Of a stretch of DNA of 64,000 bases, positions 1 to 9,916 are shown in pieces. The DNA comes from Trematomus loennbergii (lineage: Eukaryota; Chordata; Actinopteri; Perciformes; Nototheniidae), in NCBI GenBank assembly GCA_012861695.1, contig JAAOOA010001163.1, positions 1 through 64,000 of the forward strand, given 5' to 3'. The notes under the pieces are model-generated. The model saw nothing but the letters and a program-made list of their open reading frames with translations. It had not been told where the DNA came from and ran no database searches. Each line of letters begins with the position of its first letter. Within the stretch, counting starts at the first letter, position 1. The position numbers were made by a program, and so were the translations under genes.

Positions 1-860
1 GGTGCAAAAAGAATAATAACTCAAAAGACTTCCATGCTGCAAAAACACAGATCATTTCATCGAGTTCAAGCGGAGGACATTTCTGAAACTCGACTGTATT
101 TGTTCGTTTATGAAATCAGTGAGTGGACTTAGTGTTAAACACCTCACACAGAGCCGTGTTATTGAAACCAGGTTAGATGAAAGTTCCTCAGTCAGCATGT
201 TTTCCATTTTTTCCCTCAGATCTCTATTTATCCTCATCTGACCCTCCTGCTTTGTTGATGACAGAACGTTCAATGAGATTAAATGTTCCTCTGCATTTAA
301 TTCTAACAAGTGTTTTGTTTGCTCTGCTCCACAGTAACAGTGTGTTTACAGATTTATGATTAACTTCCTCTCCAAATCCGAGCTGCAGCCATTCTCCTTT
401 CCCTCTAACTGAGGATCCTGCAACCGTCCTGCACCGTTATATTATATTATATTACTATAGTATATTTAGTTGTTATATGATATGATTTATACTGAAAATG
501 ATTAGGGACACATTTTTGGGGGATCTTACCAAGAGTGATTTGGGGATTTAGATTTCTTAGATTTAAGTCAACATTATTAAGAAACAAGTCAGATTTTTGC
601 AATTTTTCTCAGAATGTTGTCATTTTTTCCTCAGAATATAAAAAATGACTCTGAGAATTCTTTTTTTTAATTCGGACTTTACATTTTTTTTTTTCGTTTT
701 AATTAATTAGGTTCATTATGAACAAATATAATTAGGAAAAAGTCAAATATTTGCTTTTAATTTCTGTTAAAAACGGAAGGTTTATGCTGTAAACCTACTT
801 ATATTTCACAGGTTTCATAGCTTCCAAAATAGTATCCGGTTTACATTACTTTTATTTGTT
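1..860. other. No gene seen; AT-rich flank
   Basis: Both strands show only short open frames with no recognisable domain. The sequence is AT-rich with short A/T homopolymers around 660-720. No element ends are recognised before the TTAA-type terminus at 861. Confidence 0.5.
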
Positions 861-1015
861 TTAAAGGTCTCCTATTATGCTATTTTCAGGCTATATTATG
901 GTCGCTGATATATAAAATAATTAAAAACATGTCCATGATGTGTTTGCTCAAAATACTGAACAGATCTCGCATTTTAGAAATCCCTCATATCCCTATATTC
1001 AGGCCTGCAATACAC
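861..1015. mobile_element. Partial TTAA-type element end
   Basis: TTAA is followed by AGGTCTCCTATTATGC, close to the terminus that begins again at 1020. It reads as a terminal fragment of a related inverted-repeat element, interrupted or duplicated by the next one. No coding capacity. Confidence 0.5.
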
Positions 1016-1693
1016 TTAAAGGTCCCCTATTATACTGTTTTCATCAATATAGTACAGGTCTCAGATATATACAGAGCCTGTCTCTGATTGGCTGAAGATG
1101 GGACAATGTTGATGTAAAGACATGAAGAAGAGGGGACACATGTTGATGTAGAAGAGACTGAAGAAGAGGGGACACGTGTTGATGTAGAAGAGACATGAAG
1201 AAGAGGGGACACATGTTTGTAGAAGAGACATGAAGAAGAGGGGACACATGTTGATGTAGAAGAGACATGAAGAGAGGGACACATGTTGATGTAGAAGAGA
1301 CATGAAGAAGAGGGACACATGTTGATGTAGAAGAGACATGAAAGAGGGACACATGTTGATGTAGAAGAGACATGAAGAAGAGGGACACATGTTGATGTAG
1401 AAGAGACATGAAGAAGAGGGGACACATGTTGATGTAGAAGAGACATGAAGAAGAGGGGACACATTTGATGTAGAAGAAGACATGAAGAAAGGGACACATG
1501 TTGATGTAGAAGAGACATGAAGAAGAGGGCACATGTTGATGTAGAAGAGACATGAAGAAGAGGGACACATGTTGATGTAGAAGACATGAAGAAGAGGGGA
1601 CACATGTTGATGTAGAAGAGACATGAAGAAGAGGGGACACATGTTGATGTAGAAGAGACATGGAGAAGTAGATTTAGCATAATAGGTCCCCTT
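1016..1693. mobile_element. TTAA-type inverted-repeat element with internal minisatellite
   Basis: The left end after TTAA reads AGGTCCCCTATTATAC. The right end (about 1674-1693) reads GCATAATAGGTCCCCTTT, its near-perfect inverse. A TTAA on the left and purine/pyrimidine ends fit a piggyBac-like non-autonomous element; the right target site is not a clean TTAA. Nearly all the interior is a tandem array. Confidence 0.7.
1112..1665. repeat. 37/38-bp minisatellite, about 15 copies
   Basis: Each unit contains GACACATGTTGATGTAGAAG followed by a purine-rich AGACATGAAGAAGAGG segment. Copies differ mainly by one-base length changes in the G run (three or four G) and small deletions. Three long minus-strand frames across it are repeat artefacts in three reading frames. 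Confidence 0.9.
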
Positions 1694-2930
1694 TATATAA
1701 TACTCATTAAATATAATGTGTTAGTGTCTCGGCTCCAGAGGTCATGTTGTGTTTTCACAGTTTTCCAGTCGGTATCAGTGGCGTTCAGAGAGGAAGGAAG
1801 CCGCTACACATTCCTTATTCTATATTTCCTTGAGCAGGAAACCAACGAAGAGAGAAACAGAATGAGGAGTTTAAAATGGTTTAAATTGATGCTAATACAG
1901 TCTGCTGGCGTTCACCTTCACCTGAACTTCATCAGGTTTAATTCCCCTCCCCTCCTTCGACCTGACCCCATTTATCTCCCCCTCCTCACTCCCTCCCTAT
2001 ATTATCTTACCATCAGTTGAGGAGGGCGTGCTTTGGCAATGAGGAGGAAACATGACGTATTTGGCAGCTTTTAGGGGGAGCCTCCCCACAATAAAAACAA
2101 CCAGCTGCTTCATAATCCAGATTCCTCTACAGTGACACATGGAGGGGGGGGGAGGGGGGGTGTGGGAGCAATGGATTACATTTAACAGCATTACATAATC
2201 AGGATTCAACTAAAAAGTTACTGTATTCGCTTGCGGTTACATTTCTAAACATTGGGGATTACTTGGTAACATTTGGGGAAACCAGTATGAGAGATATTTC
2301 AGAGGAGAATATTTGGAGTGATGCATTATGGGATTACAGTGGATGGAAAACAAAACAGTAATTGCACAAAAAACATATTTTGTTTAGCGTCAGAAAGCAT
2401 TGTTTACATTTTTTAGCACCACAACACAGTGGAGTTTAATAGAGTTTTAATACAAAGCAGAGGCGGGTGAAGTACTCGGATGATTTGCACATGTGGAAAT
2501 ACTATAAATACTTCATTCAAGTAATTAAAGAGAAGCTGTGGAGGAGAAAATATTAGGTAATTGACGGTGGGGCTGCAGGGGTCGATGGTGGAAATAAAAA
2601 GGGTTAATTCACAAAAAACACTTACTTACTAATCGGCCAGTTAAACCAGGGAAGTGTATTGTATTCTTTTTATAGAAATCTGTTCCAGTGAAGAATGTCC
2701 AGAGGCCTTGTTGTGATCGGTGCTTTTGTTTTTTACACACAGTGAATTTCATGTATCTTAATTATTTTGGGGTATACTTTTGAGACAAACTGAGCAAATA
2801 CAGCTCTGCAGGGCCCCACTGTGTTATGGTTCAGTGAAAAAGGGTTATTTTGTGGTATTGGATTGAAGTTGGACAGACCGTAGACTAGAGCATCAGTGGT
2901 GGAAAGTAACTAAGTACATTTACGCTGTAC
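1694..2930. other. No gene seen
   Basis: Unique-looking sequence with a G-rich run near 2143-2161. A weak similarity to the dispersed CAGAGGTGG-type family occurs near 2460. No exon with splice signals or recognisable protein is seen on either strand. Confidence 0.45.
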
Positions 2931-2934
2931 TTAA

Positions 2935-3413
2935 AGGGACCTATCATGCAAATGCACTTTTGTACATCTTTTCTACATGAATATGTGTCCCCGGTGTTCC
3001 AGGGAACTCACCAAGTGTCAGAAAACACAACCCTCTCTATTTTCCTCCATACCCAATCTCTAAAAAAGGGGCTGCACGGATCTGATAAAACTGATCCAGA
3101 TTTGAACACTGTCCTGACGTCAGGACAGTGGCGCTCGGCTATTGGGCCAACTCCACCAATCAGGAGGAGACAGCCACGGCCATTGCCGTTCGAAAGCGCT
3201 GGAGACGCTGTAGTACATATGCCAGGCCTGTAGGTGGTGCTGTTCTCACAGAATCAGCCCTTGCAAAAACAGAGCTAAAAAATGTCAAATTAGCAAAATG
3301 AGGCATGGCTAAAATGCATGATCTGTTTGGTATTTTGAAAAAAAAAGTATAATATGCCTTATATAGGTATGGTCCTACACTATATTATTCAAATATAGCA
3401 TGATAGGTCCACT
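2935..3413. mobile_element. Complete TTAA-flanked MITE
   Basis: TTAA target copies at 2931-2934 and 3414-3417 bracket termini AGGGACCTATCATGC and GCATGATAGGTCCACT, which are inverted repeats. At about 480 bp without a transposase frame it is a non-autonomous element, most like piggyBac-type MITEs. Internal frames are short and not protein-like. Confidence 0.85.
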
Positions 3414-3417
3414 TTAA

Positions 3418-3875
3418 GTATTATTTTTGACATAATTTTACTTTACTGTACTGTCTCCACTACACTTTCAGACGCAGTTTTGCACGTTTTAACTCGTTAT
3501 TACTTTTATTTAACACTCATAGTTACTACCTCCCCACCCTTTTGACAACAGGACTTCTCTGCAGCTCGATGGCCTTTAAGCAATATTTTCCTCGGGGTTT
3601 GGAGGAGACGAGGATCCACATGGGACTTGCTCTCGTGATGAAGGAGGTGTGAAGTCCCAGTCAGTGTATGGTGACAGAAGTGGATTTAAGCGTGTATATG
3701 AACATGATGATGGGTGGTGTCCTGCGTCTGTTAAACAGAGACAGCTGCGGGATGTTTTCCCTGCCACACCCTCAACGTGAAAAAGAAAACAGTGACGTGA
3801 GGTCATTACTACAACTAATGTAACCAGCTGTGAGGCCTGATGGCTGCATGGCCTTTAAATGCAGAGTGAATGTGC
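3418..3875. other. No gene seen
   Basis: Unique-looking sequence between two TTAA elements. A minus-strand frame of 76 codons (3576-3806) has no recognisable features. Confidence 0.4.
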
Positions 3876-3889
3876 TTAAGGGGACATAT

Positions 3890-5919
3890 GCTGCTGCTGT
3901 TCAGGAGTATATCAGTATGTAGTGTCTCTACTTTAAAGAGTCCTCCTCCGCTGATGTTCAGGTGTATATCAGTATGTAGTGTCTCTACTTTAAAGAGTCC
4001 TCTCCTGCTGATGTTCAGGTGTATATCAGTATTAGTGTCTCTACTTTAAAGAGTCCTCTCCTGCTGATGTTCAGTGTATATCAGTATGTAGTGTCTCTAC
4101 TTTAAAGAGTCCTCTCCTGCTGATGTTCAGGTGTATATCAGTATGTAGTGTCTCTACTTTAAAGAGTCCTCTCCTGCTGATGTTCAGGTGTATATCAGTA
4201 TGTAGTGTCTCTACTTTAAAGAGTCCTCTCCTACTGATGTTCAGGTGTATATCAGTATGTAGTGTCTCTACTTTAAAGAGTCCTCTCCTGCTGATGTTCA
4301 GGTGTATATCAGTATGTAGTGTCTCTACTTTAAAGAGTCCTCTCCTGCTGATGTTCAGGTGTATATCAGTATGTAGTGTCTCTACTTTAAAGAGTCCTCT
4401 CCTGTTGACGTTCAGGTGTATATCAGTATGTAGTGTCTCTACTTTAAAGAGTCCTCTCCTGCTGATGTTCAGGTGTATATCAGTATGTAGTGTCTCTACT
4501 TTAAAGAGTCCTCTCCTGCTGATGTTCAGGTGTATATCAGTATGGAGTGTCTCTACTTTAAGAGTCCTCTCCTGCTGATGTTCAGGTGTATATCAGTATG
4601 TAGTGTCTCTACTTTAAAGAGTCCTCTCCTGCTGATGTTCAGGTGTATATCAGTATGTAGTGTCTCTACTTTAAGAGTCCTCTCCTGCTGATGTTCAGGT
4701 GTATATCAGTATGTAGTGTCTCTACTTTAAAGAGTCCTCTCCTGCTGATGTTCAGGTGTATATCAGTATGTAGTGTCTCTACTTTAAAGAGTCCTCTCCT
4801 GCTGATGTTCAGGTGTATATCAGTATGTAGTGTCTCTACTTTAAAGAGTCCTCTCCTACTGATGTTCAGGTGTATATCAGTATGTAGTGTCTCTACTTTA
4901 AAGAGTCCTCTCCTGCTGATGTTCAGGTGTATATCAGTATGTAGTGTCTCTACTTTAAAGAGTCCTCTCCTGCTGATGTTCAGGTGTATATCAGTATGTA
5001 GTGTCTCTACTTTAAAGAGTCCTCTCCTGTTGACGTTCAGGTGTATATCAGTATGTAGTGTCTCTACTTTAAAGAGTCCTCTCCTGCTGATGTTCAGGTG
5101 TATATCAGTATGTAGTGTCTCTACTTTAAAGAGTCCTCTCCTGCTGATGTTCAGGTGTATATCAGTATGGAGTGTCTCTACTTTAAAGAGTCCTCTCCTG
5201 CTGATGTTCAGGTGTATATCAGTATGTAGTGTCTCTACTTTAAAGAGTCCTCTCCTGCTGATGTTCAGGTGTATATCAGTATGTAGTGTCTCTACTTTAA
5301 AGAGTCCTCTCCTGCTGATGTTCAGGTGTATATCAGTATGGAGTGTCTCTACTTTAAAGAGTCCTCTCCTGCTGATGTTCAGGTGTATATCAGTATGTAG
5401 TGTCTCTACTTTAAAGAGTCCTCTCCTGCTGATGTTCAGGTGTATATCAGTATGTAGTGTCTCTACTTTAAAGAGTCCTCTCCTGCTGATGTTCAGGTGT
5501 ATATCAGTATGTAGTGTCTCTACTTTAAAGAGTCCTCTCCTGCTGATGTTCAGGTGTATATCAGTATGTAGTGTCTCTACTTTAAAGAGTCCTCTCCTGC
5601 TGATGTTCAGGTGTATATCAGTATGTAGTGTCTCTACTTTAAAGAGTCCTCTCCTGCTGATGTTTAGGTGTATATCAGTATGTAGTGTCTCTACTTTAAA
5701 GAGTCCTCTCCTGCTGATGTTCAGGTGTATATCAGTATGTAGTGTCTCTACTTTAAAGAGTCCTCTCCTGCTGATGTTTAGGTGTATATCAGTATGTAGT
5801 GTCTCTACTTTAAAGAGTCCTCTCCTGCTGATGTTTAGGTGTATATCAGTATGTAGTGTCTCTACTTTAAAGAGTCCTCTCCTGCTGATGTTTAGGTGTA
5901 TATCAGTATGTAGTGTCAC
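3890..5919 (+). repeat. 57-bp minisatellite array A, about 35 copies
   Basis: The unit runs from TGCTGATGTTCAGGTGTATA through TAGTGTCTCTACTTTAAAG to AGTCCTCTCC. It is 57 bp (19 codons), so long frames run on both strands. Marker variants (CTACTGATG at 4231 and 4856, TGTTGACG at 4403 and 5028, TATGGAG at 4541 and 5166) recur 625 bp apart, showing a secondary duplication of an eleven-unit block. Copies missing one A of CTTTAAAG occur near 4558 and 4670. Confidence 0.95.
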
Positions 5920-6479
5920 TGTGACATGTCCCCATGCTTTAATGTTAACAAAGCTGCTCTGATTGGTTAGCTGGCCGGCTCTGTTGTGATTGGTCAACCG
6001 CTTGGAGATGTCCCGCCCCTTAGCCTATCACGTACAATGTGTTGGAGCGCCAGCTAATAGAGTTGTGCAGTGACGAGTCCTAAAACCAGGAAGTGAGTCA
6101 GCATTTTACCACTTCCTGTTCCCTCGTCTCAGAGCCAATGGGATCTCTCCATAGGATTTTGGAAAATTGCTGGAAATAAGGTCTGTGGTTGAGACACATT
6201 GAAGAGACGGATCACGTTTTGTTCTACGACATTAAATCCATCAGCAGTGACCCCACTGGTGATTTCTGAAGAGTTGAGGTGTCTGAAAAACGATGGTTGT
6301 TACCAAGTGGCTGAATAGGACTACAGAAGTTTCGAGGACGTTGTACGTCATTACGCCGAACGTAAACACTCCCACAAAATGTGTTTGCCCTGTTCTGCTT
6401 GAAAGCAAGTACCTGCCTCCTGCAAACTGTTCAAACAAACGCTTCGTACCATTTAGAATCTGTATGTTTGAATATGGAT

Positions 6480-6660
6480 CTTAAGTTGGCGTGACGATGA
6501 AGTCGTGCTGCTGTACTCGGCTGTAGTTCCTTTATAGCATAACGTTAGCATTTTGCTTCTGGCCATTAGATTTATGATTAGAAAAATGATAAAAATAGGG
6601 TAGACATGTGGAGATTATCCGGCTGAACAAAACGTGCATTTATCAAACAGGTTCGTTTTC
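6480..6660 (+). repeat. Single copy of the 72-bp repeat family with its 3' flank
   Basis: It contains GTAGTTCCTTTATAGC, then the conserved flank ATTATCCGGCTGAACAAAAC, as found after the 72-bp arrays near 23975 and 63112. Here the unit is present once and diverged. Confidence 0.6.
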
Positions 6661-6898
6661 TACAGATCTTATTTTAAGCTATTTTCCAAAATCTTATAGA
6701 GAAATCCCGTTGCATTTTTTTCGAGGGCACCAGCAGCTTACTTCCGGGTATATACGTCATCCCTGCACCGCTCTATAGGAGCGCGAGTGTTCCATATGAT
6801 GTCACCATGCTTTGTAAGTAAACAAAGGACATGCACAAAAACCTAGATAACCCACTGCAGGAAAGGAACAACCCAAAAAGCAGAATTGGGCCCCTTAA

Positions 6899-7611
6899 TG
6901 GATTTGATGTGCTGACATCAAGAAAATGTAAATATTTTCAAAACATAATAAACTAAGACAAATACGTTTGAGAAAAATATTCATATATGTTCCTCTGATC
7001 TAAACTAATTCAAATTGTTTGCTTTTTTTAACTCTAAAATAAAGTACATTTTACGTAAATGAGGTCATACATTTGAAAAAGTTTAGTACAGGTAATCTTT
7101 TTCTAATGTATTTATAAAAAAAATCTCCATAACAAGTCAAAGTACTGCATTGAGTATACTGTAGTACTTAACAAACTAAGGTACAACGAATCAAGTTTGA
7201 TTACAAGGTGTAACACATATTTGGGTGACGTTTTTATACTTTGTGCTTCATAAACTGTCAAACACCGTTTACACAAAAAAATGAGTCTGAAAACACGACG
7301 ATTCATAAAAAGTTATTCATCTTTTATTTGTTCATGTTTATTCCAATTTAAAACAGGCTGCTAGTAAAAAAAAGTCATATTGGAATGTTAGCAATGAAAA
7401 AGTTAAAAATTAGAATTTATTTATAAGAACACTTTTCTGCAGTTGGATCAAGTTCTATAAAAATGTGCCAAATATTTTAATACACAACATAAGACATGAC
7501 ATCAGAAACTTTGGCACCTTAAAAGTGTTGGTACACAACTTAAAAAAAACAAGACAGAAACTATACACACTGCTCAATAGAGTACAAACAGTAAAAAGAG
7601 AGTATACAAAA
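6899..7611. other. No gene seen; AT-rich
   Basis: AT-rich sequence with short minus-strand frames lacking similarity to known proteins. It lies 3' of cd34. Confidence 0.4.
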
Positions 7612-7900
7612 TATTACACGGCTTAGTTGAATACTGGACTGCGATTGGTCAATTTGAACATTCCGTTGCTGCTTGGAAAAACAGACCGTTGCTAAGGAGA
7701 ACAGACCGTTGCTAAGGAGGCTCAAGGGACTTTGTGCAGTCATATAAATCCGCAGAAAGTAGTACGGTCAGCTGTTGACAACAATGTGAGTTTCCTCCAT
7801 CAGAAAACACGTGGAATAGTTTTAAATATTATTTTTTTTCTTGGCAGACGCGATACGATCAATTTAAATCAATAAAATAATTTTTGAATCAATATTGTGA
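7612..7900 (+). mobile_element. Dispersed element with CCGTTGCTAAGGAG motif, copy 1
   Basis: It opens with TTACACGGCTTAGTTGAATA and contains GCGATTGGTCAATTTGAACA, two copies of ACAGACCGTTGCTAAGGAG and GTGCAGTCATATAAATCCGC. The same order is seen at 9339-9612 and 10985-11345. The class cannot be assigned: no clear terminal repeats or target duplications are visible. Confidence 0.65.
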
Positions 7901-9132
7901 GTCAAGTCGTTGGTGTATTTAGCACGTGGCCGTGTAATAAGCGGGATAATGTGCAGCGAGGCGTCATTAATGAAGAAAGACAAGGAGATCACAACTTAAA
8001 GTAACTTATTTTACAAAGTTTACACTGGCTAATGTCACACTCATTCGTTCACTCGATTACAACACCACACGTATAATACAGTAAAGCAAGGGAAGCCTCT
8101 ATGCATGTACGGGTGAACATGCACGGTAACACACACACATGCAGGATTTAAAGCACATGTTCACACACTTTCAATAACTCCATATGGATTTCTCTCTGAG
8201 TTTGTAAACAGATTTCAAGGCAGCGTGGTTTGTTTCCTCTCCGTCTGTCATGGCTGCAAAGGAGTAGGTTTTAACTGTGGAGGGTTTGTGGGTAAATGTG
8301 ACGACATGCAGAGAGTCTGCAGGGCGGATTATGAGACAGAAAGCCACACCTGGATAAAAACATGCAGACTTAAGAGTCGCTGAGGCTTTTGTTGGTGCGT
8401 TTTTTGGCATTCTGTGGTCATTTTGAGACTTTTTGTACATGTTTTGTGTTTCTTTGAAGTCATATTTAGACTTTCTTGGTCACTTGGAAGTAGTTTTGTT
8501 GCTTTTTGTATTTGTTTTCTGTCTCTGTTGTTGAGTAGTTTATTTCACTAATTGGTCGAATTAGCTTGAATCCAAAGTGACCTACAATAATCATTTTCAC
8601 TAATTGGTCTCTTTATATAAATCATCTCTAGTAGTCAGGATCTGTCTGTTTGAACCTCATATTTTCTTTTGTCTATTCTTTTCATATTTGTGGTTGTTTT
8701 GTTCCTCTTCGTATCATTTTTTAATTCATTTTGTGTCTCTTGTGTTTTATTTTGTCCCCACGTTGGTTTTCTCCCTTTTTAAGTCTCTCTGTGTGTCTCT
8801 GCAGATGGTTCTCCTCTCTCTTTATTTGTTTTGTGGCTCTTTTCAGTATTTCGGCCCCTGTAGTCCTTCAGTAATCCATGCATGCTGCAGGGTGTTGACA
8901 TGCAGTCATCATGGGAACAGAGTGATGCTTCTCTCCACACCCACAATCCTCTGCTGCCTGCGTCAACAACCAGGGACTCAGCCTTCGTCATCGTCTTCAT
9001 CATCATCATCGTCATCATCATCATCAGACTTCCTCCCCTGATGTTTACGAGGCTCACAGATGGAGGGGTGTGGATTTTGATGTCGGAAATAGTCCCTGAT
9101 GTCCACGTTTGCTGTGGCGTGGTCAGAAAGTG

Positions 9133-9135
<3 letters not shown>
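7901..9135. other. 3' flank of cd34; no gene seen
   Basis: No exon is recognised. An (ATC)n microsatellite lies at about 8985-9026. The stretch 9060-9130 shares a block (GGTCAGAAAGTGAGTTTGTG) with 9644-9663 next to the cd34 stop codon, so part of it is a duplicate of the cd34 3' untranslated region. Confidence 0.45.
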
Positions 9136-9185
<50 letters not shown>

Positions 9186-9216
9186 TGTGTGTGTGTTGTG
9201 TGTGTGTGTGTGTGTT

Positions 9217-9306
<90 letters not shown>
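9136..9306. repeat. (GT)n microsatellite, interrupted
   Basis: About 170 bp of alternating GT with a few single-base interruptions (TGGTG, GTTGTG, TTGGGTG). The interruption TTGGGTG is shared with the shorter tract at 9659-9712, supporting duplication of the region. Confidence 0.95.
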
Positions 9307-9308
<2 letters not shown>

Positions 9309-9309
<1 letters not shown>

Positions 9310-9336
9310 GTTTCACAGCTCGGTGTCTGCAGTCAG
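9309..9336 (-). repeat. Duplicate of the cd34 stop-codon region
   Basis: TTTCACAGCTCGGTGTCTGC followed by AGTC is identical to 9720-9743, which encodes the last cd34 residues (ADTEL and stop) on the minus strand. This copy has no open frame upstream and is not an exon. It sits next to a GT tract in the same arrangement as the real end, so it came from a local duplication. Confidence 0.85.
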
Positions 9337-9338
9337 AC

Positions 9339-9612
9339 AAAATATTACCCGGCTTAGTTGAATACTGGACTGCGATTGGTCAATTTCAACATTCCGTTGT
9401 TGTCCGGAAAAACTGACCGTTGCTAAGGTTAGTTTATTTGTAATAGCACATTTTAATAGGCAATTCAAAGTGCTAAGGAGAACAGACCGTTGCTAAGGAG
9501 GCTCAAGGGGCTATGTGCAGTCATATCAATCCACAGAAAGTAGTCCGGTCTGTGGACTGCAACTATGAGTTTCCTATCCACGATACGATCAATTTAAATC
9601 AATCAAATAATT
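9339..9612 (+). mobile_element. Dispersed CCGTTGCTAAGGAG element, copy 2
   Basis: It has the same start and internal order as 7612-7900 (ACCCGGCTTAGTTGAATACT, GCGATTGGTCAATTTCAACA, ACAGACCGTTGCTAAGGAG, CGATACGATCAATTTAAATC). An extra segment around 9430-9470 splits the repeated motif. It lies between the two copies of the cd34 stop-codon region. Confidence 0.65.
9433..9438 (-). terminator. Candidate cd34 polyadenylation signal
   Basis: AATAAA on the minus strand about 285 bp beyond the stop codon. It lies inside a dispersed repeat, and further AATAAA hexamers lie beyond, so the true 3' end is not determined. Confidence 0.2.
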
Positions 9613-9658
9613 TCGTGTCATTTTGATGTCCAAGTTTGTTGTGGTCAGAAAGTGAGTT

Positions 9659-9712
9659 TGTGTGTGTGTGTGTGTGTGTTGGGTGTGTGTGTGTGTGTGT
9701 TTGTGTGTGTGT
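9659..9712. repeat. (GT)n microsatellite in the cd34 3' untranslated region
   Basis: Interrupted alternating GT, ending about 10 bp beyond the cd34 stop codon. The transcript would carry (CA)n immediately after the coding region, a known type of binding site for CA-repeat RNA-binding proteins such as hnRNP L. Confidence 0.85.
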
Positions 9713-9721
9713 GTTGTTGTT

Positions 9722-9916
9722 TCACAGCTCGGTGTCTGCAGTCTTGGTGGTGGAGTGACCGTTGGTGGGTGGGGGGGGTTGGTCTGGCTTTTCGGCCTCG
9801 GGGGTTTCTCCGTTGATGCTGGGTTTCTCCAGGGTTTCCTGAGGGGGGTTCAGGGGCGCCTCGGAGGCCAGAGTGTTCCCCTGGTTCTCCTGATCCGCCG
9901 GGAACGCCTCCTCCGC
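9722..9916 (-). CDS. cd34 exon 8, cytoplasmic tail and stop
   Basis: The acceptor CTCTGCAG precedes GCGGAGGAG in phase 0. The exon encodes 64 residues rich in Pro, Glu and Asn, then stop TGA at 9722-9724. The last residues, TNGHSTTKTADTEL, match the CD34 tail pattern NGHS...DTEL. The final four form a class I PDZ-binding motif. In mammals the tail binds adaptor CRKL and membrane-cytoskeleton proteins. A (CA)n tract follows the stop in the transcript. Confidence 0.9.
   Translation of the reverse strand, partial: AEEAFPADQENQGNTLASEAPLNPPQETLEKPSINGETPEAEKPDQPPPPTNGHSTTKTADTEL

Larger units (their letters stand above)
3880..6894 (-). mobile_element. TTAA element F57, copy A, expanded by a minisatellite
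   Basis: TTAA at 3876-3879 and 6895-6898 bracket a 3-kb element whose ends (AGGGGACATATGC and AAGCAGAATTGGGCCCC) match, in reverse orientation, the ends of the unexpanded copy at 62497-62875. Interior landmarks shared with other copies include GACATGTCC, GGTTGACC or its inverse, and GCCCCTTAGCCTATCACGTA near 6017. Two thirds of it is a 57-bp array. A fragment of the 72-bp family (6480-6660) lies inside. There is no transposase, so the element is non-autonomous. Confidence 0.7.

Noticed and set aside
1030..1680. Three overlapping minus-strand frames of about 200 codons
   Set aside because: Different frames of the same 37/38-bp minisatellite; low-complexity Ser/Cys/His peptides.
3890..5919. 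CRISPR-like array
   Set aside because: Repeats are contiguous with no unique spacers, and the sequence is a vertebrate genome. It is a minisatellite.
4666..5997. Frames of more than 400 codons on both strands
   Set aside because: They are the 57-bp (19-codon) tandem repeat read on either strand. There is no conserved non-repetitive domain, and similar frames appear wherever the array occurs (13649-14345, 30595-31316, 40181-41266).
9309..9336. Second cd34 terminal exon (alternative 3' end)
   Set aside because: Only the last few codons and the stop are duplicated. No open frame or acceptor lies before it, because a GT tract and a transposon adjoin.
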